Source: Sediminihaliea albiluteola
GTDB taxonomy: Bacteria; Pseudomonadota; Gammaproteobacteria; Pseudomonadales; Halieaceae
Length of the DNA: 64,000 nt
Assembly (NCBI RefSeq): GCF_014077625.1
Contig: NZ_JACFXU010000010.1
Location: 1-64,000, forward strand
Reading direction: 5' to 3'
The notes under the pieces were generated by a model, which searched no databases, had not been told where the DNA came from, and saw only the letters and a program-made list of their open reading frames with translations. Position numbers and translations under genes: made by a program. Of the stretch, positions 1 through 9,298 are shown in pieces (the first letter of the stretch is position 1; the number at the start of each line of letters is the position of its first letter).

Positions 1-954
1 CAGCGGAGCACTGGCCAAGGTCTTCATCCCCTCGCGCAATACATAGCGCACTTCATACATACCCGGTTCTGCAGGCGCTCTGAGCGTACCCTCGCTTTTG
101 TCTCGCACCACATCTCGGTTGCCCGTCTTACCCTCGTCGGCACCGGCAGGAACAACCGTGTAGTAATCGTCACTGGATACTGTATCGCTCCAGCTGACCT
201 TAAATTGTGCCCCAGTGGTGACCTGCTCGGGTGCGCTGATCTCGAGCTCGTAATCTGGCTCGGGTTCGGGCTCAGCTTGTTTTTGTTCAACTTCGGCTTG
301 CACCTGACGTAAAGCGCCTTGCAACTCGCTGGCGTTGCTGGCTGCCACGAATATTCCACCTGTGTTGTCGGCAATACAGGAGAGTGCCTGCTGGCCTTCT
401 TCATCCAAATCAAAGCCCACAACGTGAGCGGTAAAATTCGCCCCTAACGCATTTAACTCTTTAGCAACTGCGCAGGGATCACCCTGGCAAGACTCCAGAC
501 CATCGGAGATCAGCACCACAGTGGCGTTGTTATCACGGTACTTGAGCTCAGCGGCAGCCTGGCTAAGGGAGTCAGCAATCGGCGTCTTGCCCTTGGGTTC
601 GATGGCGTTAACTTTGTTGATAAAAGAGTCAGCATCAACTTGCTGAGGTGTCAGTATTGTTTCAATATCCTTGCAATCGCCAGCACTGCGGTGCCCATAG
701 GCGATCAGGCCGAGGTTGGTACCTTCTGGCCAACTCCGCACTAGCTCGGCCATTACCTCCCGGGCTGTAACGATTTTATTAACACCGTCAATTTGGCCCC
801 ACATAGAGCCAGATGCATCGTAGACAATCATCACATCTTCGGCGGCTTGCGCGGCAGCTAGTGGCAGAGCACTAATAGCTGTGGCAAAAAAGGGGGTCAA
901 TAGGGCCTGCATGGGTTTGCGAAGATTTATCTTAAATCTTGCTATGCTTTGCAT
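1..954 (-). CDS. VWA-domain secreted protein, 3' end beyond the window
   Basis: Reading leftward from ATG at 954, 318 codons stay open to base 1, so the C-terminus is missing. A strong ribosome site (GGAGGAACC) sits directly before the ATG. A signal-peptide-like N-terminus ends near residue 35 in an Ala-rich stretch. It is followed at once by a von Willebrand A domain with the MIDAS metal-binding motif DASGSMWG and a later GLESC/GDPC segment, typical of the bacterial Ca-activated chloride-channel-like VWA family. After about residue 210 comes a Glu/Pro-rich linker (repeated EPEP) and an Ig-like segment. Such proteins are usually periplasmic or surface adhesion or scaffold proteins; the partner is unknown. 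Upstream 955-1165 is a 211-bp gap to the next gene, with no other feature recognised. Confidence 0.85.
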   Translation of the reverse strand, partial: MQSIARFKINLRKPMQALLTPFFATAISALPLAAAQAAEDVMIVYDASGSMWGQIDGVNKIVTAREVMAELVRSWPEGTNLGLIAYGHRSAGDCKDIETILTPQQVDADSFINKVNAIEPKGKTPIADSLSQAAAELKYRDNNATVVLISDGLESCQGDPCAVAKELNALGANFTAHVVGFDLDEEGQQALSCIADNTGGIFVAASNASELQGALRQVQAEVEQKQAEPEPEPDYELEISAPEQVTTGAQFKVSWSDTVSSDDYYTVVPAGADEGKTGNRDVVRDKSEGTLRAPAEPGMYEVRYVLREGMKTLASAPL

Positions 955-1165
955 GGTTCCTCCAGCTGTGCTTCTTACACACTTTGTTCTAATGAGTTAT
1001 AGGCTTTAATCGATACTAGATCATCGCATTGCTGACTTCCAGCACAGCACCTCAAGCCTTTTGTTCTGGCCTGTTGTTTTTTACTGCCAAAATCTAAGGA
1101 AACCCAAGTGTACTTTGTATCATTATCGGCTTAACTGATAGGAGGGCTGCGGTGTCTCCCAAAGG

Positions 1166-2680
1166 CTAATTAGCGGCCGCTTTACTCTTTTCAGTCCTTG
1201 CCGACTCCGCAGCCTCGATAATACGGCGCTCCATATAGGGGAAAAATGGGTTGTATCGTTGCCGCGCCAGCAGACGCAAAGGTACCCCCAAAACACCGTG
1301 CTCTCCTTTAAACCACAGCTCGCCCAAACTCATCAAGCCATCTTTATTCGCTGGCCCATAGGTGGGGTCTTCAGCGCTAAAAGGCAGTGCCACGTGAGAG
1401 AGTGAGAAGATATTCTTAGGCCACTGCATCTCTGTTGGACTTTCCTGCCACTGCGAGCTCCCTGCTGCTTTGCGCCGAATCGAGACTCGACTGGGATCGT
1501 CACTATCATTGCCTACCACCGTAAGCTCAAAATTTAACACGGGCCGAGCTTGTAGCTCTTCCTGCAACCGCAGTTCAGTGGTTCGCAATAGAGGCAACAT
1601 AGCACTGCCCCGGTTAATATCAAAAAGCACTAACTCCGCCGGTGTATTACCCAAGTGATCTAGCAGTCCTTGGACTATAGAGCGGGGTGGAATAGTGGCG
1701 TCAACCACCGACTGAAAGGCGATAAGTGCTGGAAACTGTTCGCGCTGCGCAGCGCTCAGTTGCCTCAGGTTTTTTTGCAAGCGCGAGGTCAGCTGGTGTA
1801 TTTGCTCAGCAGTATAGACTGGGAATGAGTTGTACTTGAAGGGATCGTACTCAGCTAATACCTCAGTCCAACCTAGCTTCTCCATACCCGGCAACTCTGA
1901 GACCCAGCGCTGGATGCGAGCATAGGCTGCTACAGAAGGGGCCTGAACTGCTGGCGAAACCAGCAGCAAAAGATCTGCCTGAGGCAGCTCACTGTCCTGG
2001 GCCAGCGATCGCAGAGCATAATCAACCGCAAGTGCCGCCCCGTTGGAATAACCGACAAGAATCAAGGGCTCTTCGGGGGCTAAGTCTTTAGCCAGCGCGC
2101 GAACAGCGAGTTGATAGCTGGCCCGAAACTGTCGCCAACCGACATTCTGTAATGCACCCGGCATGGTACCGTGACCAGGCATCCTCAGATTTAGCGTTTG
2201 AAAACCAGCTGCCAATAAACTATCGGACAAGGCGTGCATACTGTAGGGCGAATCGGACAGGCCATGCACCAGCAATGCAGCCCCCCTCCTATCCTCGGGC
2301 GTACGCAGACTGGACATGTTACCCATCGGCCAAGTCTTTCTGTGGGCGGCATAAAATTGCTCATTATAACGGTGCCATAGCGGCAGACCTGCTGAGCGCT
2401 CAGTGATGACTTGATCGAGCCTTTTAAACAGCTTTTTCTCGTGAGCGAGGTAAGCGGCTAAATCCACATTTGCGAAATGCTGCAGCTCGGGCACTAGCTC
2501 TTCGGCAATATCTTCGCTGTGCCAGTATTCAAGATCAGGCAAGGCTTGCGACTGTAAGTAGTACAGATACAGCCCGGTGATAATAACTCCACTCAAGGCC
2601 CAGCCAAGACGCTGTAAGTACTTAAGTGCTTTTGCAGCTAAGCCCCTGATAGTGACAAAGCTGCGCTGGGCTTTACTCAT
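1166..2680 (-). CDS. Membrane-anchored alpha/beta hydrolase
   Basis: A 504-residue protein with one hydrophobic segment near residues 27-45, then an alpha/beta-hydrolase fold. The oxyanion strand reads LLVHGLSDSPYSM (around residue 137) and the nucleophile elbow is GYSNG (around residue 211), giving a catalytic Ser. An Asp and a C-terminal His (SHVALPF) are plausible triad members. The closest functional label is lysophospholipase/carboxylesterase-like; the substrate is unknown. The start overlaps the end of the upstream SYLF gene by 8 bp, so the two are probably translationally coupled, and with the MipA-like gene they form a three-gene envelope operon. It is longer than typical 300-residue hydrolases, with extra sequence before and after the core. 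Confidence 0.85.
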   Translation of the reverse strand: MSKAQRSFVTIRGLAAKALKYLQRLGWALSGVIITGLYLYYLQSQALPDLEYWHSEDIAEELVPELQHFANVDLAAYLAHEKKLFKRLDQVITERSAGLPLWHRYNEQFYAAHRKTWPMGNMSSLRTPEDRRGAALLVHGLSDSPYSMHALSDSLLAAGFQTLNLRMPGHGTMPGALQNVGWRQFRASYQLAVRALAKDLAPEEPLILVGYSNGAALAVDYALRSLAQDSELPQADLLLLVSPAVQAPSVAAYARIQRWVSELPGMEKLGWTEVLAEYDPFKYNSFPVYTAEQIHQLTSRLQKNLRQLSAAQREQFPALIAFQSVVDATIPPRSIVQGLLDHLGNTPAELVLFDINRGSAMLPLLRTTELRLQEELQARPVLNFELTVVGNDSDDPSRVSIRRKAAGSSQWQESPTEMQWPKNIFSLSHVALPFSAEDPTYGPANKDGLMSLGELWFKGEHGVLGVPLRLLARQRYNPFFPYMERRIIEAAESARTEKSKAAAN

Positions 2681-3224
2681 AGCGGCCTTTGCCTAAAGGG
2701 AAATAATCGTAGCGCTGGGTACCGACACTGGCCTCAATCAATAAGCCACCACGCAGCTGGGTGAACATTGCCACGTCTTGATTAAACGATGGCGTTATAG
2801 CAGCACCCTTATTCATCAAAGCGGCATTTGCTTGACCGCTAAACTCAAAACGACCTTTCTTGAATTTTTTTAGCGACTTGTCACTGCGGAAAAATAGTAT
2901 TGAGCGGTATGACTGAGCCCCCAAGTTAGCCCCAGCAAACAATTCGAACATAGCAACCCTGCCACTTGGCAAGTCCCCCTCAAATAGCCAGCCCGAACCC
3001 AGTGCACCACCAAAGCCGGTCCCTGCCCGAAGCGAGCTGGGGAAAATCACATAAGCCACAGCCTCTTCAAAAAAAGTATCCAGCGACGGCTCTGCACGAA
3101 ACTCAGCTACCGCCTTCTCTACCGCTGCCGCAGTCTTTGCTGAATAAGTGATTGGCTGCCAGACACAAGCTGTCGCAACTAAAAATAGCGCGCTCAGCAA
3201 CAAGTAGCGCAGCAGATATTTCAT
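2673..3224 (-). CDS. SYLF (YSC84-like) domain lipoprotein
   Basis: The N-terminus is a lipoprotein signal peptide ending in the lipobox VATAC (Cys about residue 20), so the protein is probably outer-membrane-anchored. The rest matches the lipid-binding SYLF/Ysc84 family: an EEAVAYVIFPS segment, a GxG-rich strand (GTGFGGALGSG), FFRSDKSLKKF and the terminal GxxRYDYFPLG. I chose the ATG at 3224 rather than an in-frame GTG at 3233, because ATG forms an ATGA overlap with the stop of the upstream barrel gene and has TTGGAG eight bases upstream. The context (barrel protein, hydrolase) suggests outer-membrane or lipid work. A second, unrelated-looking SYLF protein lies at 40722-41276. Confidence 0.85.
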   Translation of the reverse strand: MKYLLRYLLLSALFLVATACVWQPITYSAKTAAAVEKAVAEFRAEPSLDTFFEEAVAYVIFPSSLRAGTGFGGALGSGWLFEGDLPSGRVAMFELFAGANLGAQSYRSILFFRSDKSLKKFKKGRFEFSGQANAALMNKGAAITPSFNQDVAMFTQLRGGLLIEASVGTQRYDYFPLGKGRYE

Positions 3225-4693
3225 CGTTTGCACTCCAAGTGAGTGCTAAGCACATCCGAGCCACCGGCCACATTGCCTATAATATCCACGCGCCCAAAAA
3301 TACCAGAGCGGTGTACAAGGGTAAGACCGGCATAACAATCTTTTAAAAAACTATCGCCAAAGAGATTGCGCAGTGGAAAATCCAACTGAGCCTCTAAGTA
3401 GTTGAGAAAGTGTGAGCTGTTCTTGCCGCGCTCTTGCTGCTTTAATTGCTCGACCATCGGCACCGAGTCTGCGTAGGAAAAGCCGAAGCCGAAACCATAG
3501 CGGAATAGTTCTTTATTAGACCAAGCTGAGTAGCCGCTACCCATGGCCATCACATAAGCGTTGATCTCAAAAAAATCGCTCTGATGATCCTGCTCAAAAC
3601 GCCTATTAAGTGAGACCTTAGCCCAAAAATCTGCACGCTCACCATCTAATATCAGTCTGCCTAAGGTCAGGCCTAGCAAACTTGTATCGACATCTTTATT
3701 TTTTTGAATGTTGCCTTGATGTGTAGCAATAAAAGAGTTCTCTACAGTTTGGCCATAGTTGATGCGCCAGCTCCACCACTTATCTAAGTCGGGCTTCCTT
3801 CGAAAGTTCTTATCATCGCCAATAGTCGTCCCAAAACCGTAGGCAAAACCCAGCATAGCCTGGGGGATAAAATCACTATCTACCAATGGGCTATTGCGCA
3901 CAGTACTATCGAGCTGGTCTAAGGAAAAATTAGCAAATACCCGCATTCGCTTTGACCAAGAGTAGGAAGTATTAATACCCAAGCGTACAAAGGCAGCATC
4001 ACCAGCTTTGTACTGCGCTAAGTCTTCCCGCGCTTCTTCTGCTGATACACCGTAGTAGTAATTGCTAAGCTCACTGTCATGATAAATGACGCTAGCGAAA
4101 GGTGAGAAAGACCATTTCCCACTGTGCCATTTATAGCGGTAAGTGAGATCAAGTGCGTAGGAGTTATGATGATTCATCATGTCACCGAGTATAGATAACT
4201 TCAACTCTCCCCAGTCGCCAAAAACACTTCCTGCTAAACCACTTTCTAAGGTTTGTTCACGCTCTTGCACAGTGTAAAAAAAGTTGTCGAGTTCACTTTC
4301 TAGCCTATCAAAACGATAACTGAGCACTGCATCTAATTTAAACTTATCTCTCTCCAGTAAATGTATTCCCGCGGTACTGCCGTGAGCAAATAGCCACTTG
4401 CCCTCGTAGTAATAAAAGGGCATCAAATCATAAGCACCACCGTGCCAGCTGCTACCGACATGCTCGATACCTCTGTAGGGGCTATCCCCAAAACGCCAGC
4501 CAGCGCCAAGCGCGACCATCCCCTTAGGAACATCGCCTGAATGAATTTCGGTTACCGGGTTGGTGGCATAGGTTGAGCTAGGGCAAATGAAAAATACCAG
4601 CGCAAGGCAAGAGACAATCGGCAACAAAGCGAAGTGAGAAGCAATAAGCTGCCCTCTAAGCTCTGACCAAATAATGCTTAAACAGGCCTTCAC
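3221..4693 (-). CDS. MipA/OmpV-type outer-membrane protein with extra C-terminal half
   Basis: A 490-residue protein with a signal peptide (hydrophobic run about 20-42) beginning at a GTG codon. Residues about 50-270 look like the MipA/OmpV (MltA-interacting) barrel family: GDVPKGMVALGAG, Y-rich strands (MPFYYYEG), LSYRFDRLES and a GDWGELKLS segment. Family members are normally about 250-280 residues. Here a further ~200 residues follow, also alternating like beta strands, with an LVHRSGIFG motif near residue 465. The HxS pattern and placement recall lipid A deacylase (PagL)-like barrels, but this is a weak resemblance. It is the first gene of a coupled operon with the SYLF lipoprotein and hydrolase. 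The gap upstream (4694-4891) shows nothing I can name. Confidence 0.7.
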   Translation of the reverse strand: MKACLSIIWSELRGQLIASHFALLPIVSCLALVFFICPSSTYATNPVTEIHSGDVPKGMVALGAGWRFGDSPYRGIEHVGSSWHGGAYDLMPFYYYEGKWLFAHGSTAGIHLLERDKFKLDAVLSYRFDRLESELDNFFYTVQEREQTLESGLAGSVFGDWGELKLSILGDMMNHHNSYALDLTYRYKWHSGKWSFSPFASVIYHDSELSNYYYGVSAEEAREDLAQYKAGDAAFVRLGINTSYSWSKRMRVFANFSLDQLDSTVRNSPLVDSDFIPQAMLGFAYGFGTTIGDDKNFRRKPDLDKWWSWRINYGQTVENSFIATHQGNIQKNKDVDTSLLGLTLGRLILDGERADFWAKVSLNRRFEQDHQSDFFEINAYVMAMGSGYSAWSNKELFRYGFGFGFSYADSVPMVEQLKQQERGKNSSHFLNYLEAQLDFPLRNLFGDSFLKDCYAGLTLVHRSGIFGRVDIIGNVAGGSDVLSTHLECKR

Positions 4694-4891
4694 GTGATAT
4701 GCCTTAGAACCTAATAAGTGTGCATGCTATTTAGCGTCCGCCCTCTTGAATAAAGGGCTGAGGCAGAGCATATAGCTTTGCTACTGCTAAGCGCGCGCTC
4801 TGCCCGTCAAGCTTTCGGCAACACAAAATAAACTGTGCTTTTGCCCTAGAAAGCTATCGAATATTTCACTCAGCCTGATTGAATCAGCTTA

Positions 4892-7800
4892 TCACTTTGC
4901 TAACCAAAGACCATTGCGACCAAAGGCCTTCCAGCCCCAAGCCACCCAAGCCAGCAGTCGACTGGCCAGCCACAGGGACCATATGAGCATAGCCACCCGA
5001 TACACCATTATATCCAAGCTAACCACCGTCGCAGTAGGAAAGCTATCTGCCGGGGCACGATCTTGGAAGAAGTAGTACAGGTGTGACCAACTGTCATTGC
5101 CAGTGATGAGCATTTGCGGGCTGGATAGCAAACCTAAGGGGATCGCAGAGATCAGTGTCAGTAAGCTTAGCAATGCAACCAGCGCTAAGATGACCTGCAT
5201 AAAATTAAATTTTAAGTGGTCCATGAGCTCTGGTTCCACTCGCTGGCGAAAACCCAAGGCGAAGAAAAACACCGCAAGCACTAAGACGCCGTAGCCGTTG
5301 ACTGTGGATAGACCAATACCCAGCAGTAGCCAGCCAAGCAAACTGACGGGCAACTCAGTGCGCAGCCGCCGATCCAGCATGCTGAGCACAATCGCTGCGA
5401 GCATAATCACACAAAACACGCCCCAATACATAATCGCTGGGCCGATATCGGGACCACTTAAATACAGCGGCCAGCGATCCCGTGGCAGATTGTAGCTCAG
5501 GGTGATATTGCTCGCGCCACTGGGCAGTGTCAGGCTAGGCGTGCTACTTAGCCAGCCAGCAGCGCCATCCTGCTCAAAGCTCAGTACAATCTGTTGCTCA
5601 CCGGGCTGCAAGGCCACACTTACCCTGTGGCTGTCAGGCAGGTTCAGTACACTAGCATCACGCTTGAGTGAAGTTACCCGCGCGTCAGCTGGCAGCTCAA
5701 AGACATAATCCTGCCCTATACTGGCTTTTATCTTCAGTGTAAGAAGGCTTTTACGGATTGCGCCGCCTGGCTGATAATCTAGGCTTGCCTCCTCTACGGT
5801 ATAAGTCGGTCCCGCAATACCCTCCGGCCGATAGAAGCTAAGTTTCAGCGACTCACCGGGCCAAGGCTTCCACTCCGGCTGCAAGCTACCTGCACCTGCG
5901 GCTCCGCGAGTAGCTGCTATACCCTCGTAGTCCACTCGCCACAGTGCAGCAGGCCGTAAACGCCAAGTTTCGACATAATGGCTGCCAGCTGCAGCCACTA
6001 ACTCCAAGCTATCTTGCGGCTTGATACTGGATTCCCAACTAATCTCACGCTGGCGCTCACTGAACTGCAACAGGGCGCGCCGATCTTTGACCCCAATATG
6101 CTCAGAGAGCAATCGCTCAAACTCCAGTAAGGGCACCTCTACTGCTACCGGCCCTGTACTGGGCGCAAGCCGCGTCACCCGGGTCACCAGACGCCACTGC
6201 AAGCCAATATCAAATTCCCTGTGGACTCTAAAAAATGGTTTTACAGGGTCTGGGCTAAGCACTGTGCTCGCTTCCTGACGCACTGCGGACATAGCCCGCA
6301 GCGACAGCGTGCCAGAAGGCACCCGCCCATCAACTAGGCCACTCAGCTGCCAGTGTTGCCCCCTGGCCTCGATATTGTGAATTGGCAGCGGCAAGTTAAC
6401 GCTGGCGATCTCACCTTGCAGTGCTCCCACAATAGTAATGGTGTGATGGCCTTTAGTAAGCAGTATGGACAGTTCACCTTGATGCAGTCGCGCAGCGACA
6501 TCTCGCTGACCATCAAGCTGAATCTCTGACACACGCCAGCCTTGACGAGGCGTAGGTAGGCGCAGCAAAACATCTGCCGCAGCGTAGGCTTTGAAACTGA
6601 TCGTCATCGTTTCTTCGGTGGTAGTGATCAAGCCCTGGTCCAAAGAGATGCAATGTGGCGAACACAGTGGTGGCTGCAGCAGTCGCGCTTCAAGCTCAGT
6701 GAGCAAGTAGTCTGGCGGAAAATCCTGAGCCTGACTGAAATTGGGCGAAGCGCCAAGTAGCAAGCCACAAGTGAGCAACAAAGCCACTGGGCTTGATGCG
6801 GAAGCTGAGGCACTACTGAGTCCACCCTGCTCTTTAGCTGCTGGATCCGAGGGACTCCGTCGCAAGTTTCCCAGCACCGCAGAGGCCAATAAACCGGCAT
6901 AGGCCAGCGTCAACAGTACGTTTAATATCCGCCACAGCCGTGTCAGCCAGGGCGGACTGTAAATAAATGACAATTCAGCGCCTTCTGGCACCGGACTACT
7001 AGCGCTTAAGTGCAGAGTATTCCAATGCCATTTGGGAACCCCCGGCCCTGTTTGTACACGGTCGTTGTCACCCAACTGATAAGCATCGCGCTGTACTTGT
7101 GGCGCCGCTTGAACTGCCGCGCGCTTACCCTTCTGCGCCATTACCTGGCCAGTGATAGACTGACTTTCCATCATATCAGCGGCGGCACCCACCGGACTTG
7201 GCAACACTAGCTCATTGTTGGGTCCAGTTTGGTAGACATCGACTGCTCGCTGCTCGAGCGAGGGGTATATTGCTAAGCGGAAGTTACTAATGGCGAAGGC
7301 CAACAGTGACAACAACAAGGCCGCACAAGTGAGCACTACCGCCACAGTCACTCCGCGCCTGATGCGCCCCCCTGCTACTGCAGACAGTGGCAGCAACAGC
7401 AGCAATAGAGCGAGCAAGTAGCTGGGCATACCTGCTTCGTGACGGCCAAGCAGCAGGGCCAGCAGGGCCAAGACGGCCACCTTAACACCCAACAACTTGC
7501 GCGTGGCCGCCACTATAATAAGCAGCAAAAATATATCCCATAAATCCCACTCGCTTATCCAGCTGCCTTCGATGCCGTCAACACCCGAAGCGTGCAGGAC
7601 CCGCCAACCGGGCGGTATGTGCAGTGTCGCGCTAAACCGGTCAACCCGACTGTCCCAACCGCTTACCGAAAAGCGCTGCGGATTATCAATGCGAGTGACC
7701 GCCTGTAAGTTAATATTGGGGCTGCGTATTTCTACCCCCTGCGCCTGTTTATGGCGAGTGACTAATACGGGTCGGCCAGATACCTGAGCGCTGCCAAGTT

Positions 7801-8944
7801 GGGTATCAGGCCAGGCATCAAGCCGCCAGTCGCGGCGCATGGAACCGCTAAGCAACTCCAGACCGGTGAGCGCTCTGCCATCAAAATCGAGCCAGAGCTT
7901 ACGATTGACTGCAATATCATTAGCCGCTGGCGACTGCTCGCCACGATACTCAGTAACAAGCTGCAAGCTAGTCTTGGCGTCAAGGCGCCAAGTAGGCAAG
8001 TCCTTCCATTCATTCGGAACGGGGACTTGTGAAGTGTCGATGCCCGGCGCACCAGATAACTTTAGCTGCCGCAAATCGCTGTCGCTGGCAAAGCTCAAAT
8101 ACTCATGCTGCGGCCAGGCTTCCTGCACGCGATTCATGGAGAGCTGTTCCACAGCAGCACTAAAGCGCGTGTGGAAAACCAGTGTGTGGCGGCCCGCTGT
8201 GAGTTGGACACGCAAGTCGCCATTGTCTTCTACCCGGGCCGGCAAGGGAGACTGAAGTGCCATTAATTCCATGCTGGGCCACACTAGCTGCCCTACTTGC
8301 ACTTCTCGAGGCTCTCCACTTACCGTTAATATCAGACGCGTTTCCATAGTCATAGGAACGCCGTCACTCAGCTTACGAAACACCTCGATAGACAAAGAGT
8401 TACTCTGCTTTACTGGGTCGCTCCTTGTACTATCGCTGCCAAGAACAATTTGCCCTGAGCGGCGCTCTAGGCTGGTAGCTCGTCCGTTTTCTGTCATGCT
8501 CACCAGTGCAATACTCTCCGGTACGGCAAGACTCGATGGCCTGCGTTGCCACTGGAACTGCCCTTGAAGCTCATGCACACCGGCATCTAATAGCACATGG
8601 GGAGCACCGCCTCGATCGAGCACAGCGGCTGGCTTAGCATTAGCTGTCACACGTAGCGGCCAAGCCTCTGTGCTCCCGGGTAGTGGCACTAAGGCTTGAT
8701 CCTGAAACACCTCTACACGGTAACTAAAGTCCAGCCCCTGGGAGCGTAGCTCGAGTGCCAGATGAGCAGGCCAGATACAAACCCGCGCAGGGTTATTGTC
8801 CAGTACCCAAGGACAGGTATGCTCTTGGTGCCGCTCCAAAACCCAATCCTGCCATTGCTCTAGTTCAGTGGGACTGGCTGTCGCCTGTAGCGCTGTAAAC
8901 AAAACGATAAGACCAGTGAATAAGCGGACTAAAGATTGAGGCAT
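4892..8944 (-). CDS. Giant secreted/membrane protein of unknown function (1350 aa)
   Basis: No family recognised. The ATG at 8944 (GGAG eight bases upstream) is preferred over a TTG at 8959; it gives a clean signal peptide of about 22 residues ending before ATASPTE. An extracytoplasmic beta-rich region of about 470 residues follows, with an early Cys pair (CPWV…CIWPAH). Then comes a cluster of hydrophobic segments around 475-560, one near 700 and one near 740. A second large beta-rich extracytoplasmic region runs to about 1150, and the C-terminal ~200 residues carry four to six membrane segments. The two halves look similar in layout (soluble beta domain then membrane segments), which could mean internal duplication. 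It is transcribed alone, with about 200 bp before the MipA-like gene. Function unknown. Confidence 0.8.
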   Translation of the reverse strand: MPQSLVRLFTGLIVLFTALQATASPTELEQWQDWVLERHQEHTCPWVLDNNPARVCIWPAHLALELRSQGLDFSYRVEVFQDQALVPLPGSTEAWPLRVTANAKPAAVLDRGGAPHVLLDAGVHELQGQFQWQRRPSSLAVPESIALVSMTENGRATSLERRSGQIVLGSDSTRSDPVKQSNSLSIEVFRKLSDGVPMTMETRLILTVSGEPREVQVGQLVWPSMELMALQSPLPARVEDNGDLRVQLTAGRHTLVFHTRFSAAVEQLSMNRVQEAWPQHEYLSFASDSDLRQLKLSGAPGIDTSQVPVPNEWKDLPTWRLDAKTSLQLVTEYRGEQSPAANDIAVNRKLWLDFDGRALTGLELLSGSMRRDWRLDAWPDTQLGSAQVSGRPVLVTRHKQAQGVEIRSPNINLQAVTRIDNPQRFSVSGWDSRVDRFSATLHIPPGWRVLHASGVDGIEGSWISEWDLWDIFLLLIIVAATRKLLGVKVAVLALLALLLGRHEAGMPSYLLALLLLLLPLSAVAGGRIRRGVTVAVVLTCAALLLSLLAFAISNFRLAIYPSLEQRAVDVYQTGPNNELVLPSPVGAAADMMESQSITGQVMAQKGKRAAVQAAPQVQRDAYQLGDNDRVQTGPGVPKWHWNTLHLSASSPVPEGAELSFIYSPPWLTRLWRILNVLLTLAYAGLLASAVLGNLRRSPSDPAAKEQGGLSSASASASSPVALLLTCGLLLGASPNFSQAQDFPPDYLLTELEARLLQPPLCSPHCISLDQGLITTTEETMTISFKAYAAADVLLRLPTPRQGWRVSEIQLDGQRDVAARLHQGELSILLTKGHHTITIVGALQGEIASVNLPLPIHNIEARGQHWQLSGLVDGRVPSGTLSLRAMSAVRQEASTVLSPDPVKPFFRVHREFDIGLQWRLVTRVTRLAPSTGPVAVEVPLLEFERLLSEHIGVKDRRALLQFSERQREISWESSIKPQDSLELVAAAGSHYVETWRLRPAALWRVDYEGIAATRGAAGAGSLQPEWKPWPGESLKLSFYRPEGIAGPTYTVEEASLDYQPGGAIRKSLLTLKIKASIGQDYVFELPADARVTSLKRDASVLNLPDSHRVSVALQPGEQQIVLSFEQDGAAGWLSSTPSLTLPSGASNITLSYNLPRDRWPLYLSGPDIGPAIMYWGVFCVIMLAAIVLSMLDRRLRTELPVSLLGWLLLGIGLSTVNGYGVLVLAVFFFALGFRQRVEPELMDHLKFNFMQVILALVALLSLLTLISAIPLGLLSSPQMLITGNDSWSHLYYFFQDRAPADSFPTATVVSLDIMVYRVAMLIWSLWLASRLLAWVAWGWKAFGRNGLWLAK

Positions 8945-9239
8945 CGGACTCTCCGACAAATGTGGCTATTGCGGCTAAAGATAGCACTATCTTAGGCAAA
9001 AAATGCAGCTGTATTAGTCGAGCTCGGCTCTCAGCCAGAGATTTCAACAACGCTCTATCAGAAGCTTAGCCCACTCGGCATAGCCTAGATCTTATTACAA
9101 GAGAACTAAGGTGAGAGGAGTTAAATTGGAAACTGGGAGCACAACACATCTTTTAATAACTCGGATCGTGACTATTTGCTGCAGCTAAGTATCGGAGTCC
9201 GGTCTGTGTCTGGGTGAATTTATTAATAAGCGCTTAAAT

Positions 9240-9287
9240 GGCCCGGCGTACTACGGAGGCGAATTGCACGCTGTAGCACGCCGGCCC
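9240..9287 (-). terminator. Large hairpin after the IPTL-CTERM gene; only feature in the 8945-9298 gap
   Basis: Arms 9240-9254 and 9273-9287 (GGCCCGGCGTACTAC against GTAGCACGCCGGCCC) pair with two small bulges around an 18-base loop, starting 12 bases past the stop of the gene at 9299-9910. There is no T-tract, so an intrinsic terminator is only one option; an mRNA 3'-end stabiliser is another. The remainder of this 354-bp gene-free stretch contains the leader of the giant membrane protein, and nothing else I can support. Confidence 0.4.
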
Positions 9288-9298
9288 ACCTAATCCTG

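Noticed and set aside
6343-8567. Several open frames opposite or within the 1350-residue gene
   Set aside because: They are shadows in high-GC coding sequence with no ribosome sites or family features.
9126-9188. Short plus-strand frame from TTG with AGAGGAG upstream (20 residues)
   Set aside because: The ribosome site is good, but length is minimal, the start is TTG, and there is no supporting feature; kept only as a note.
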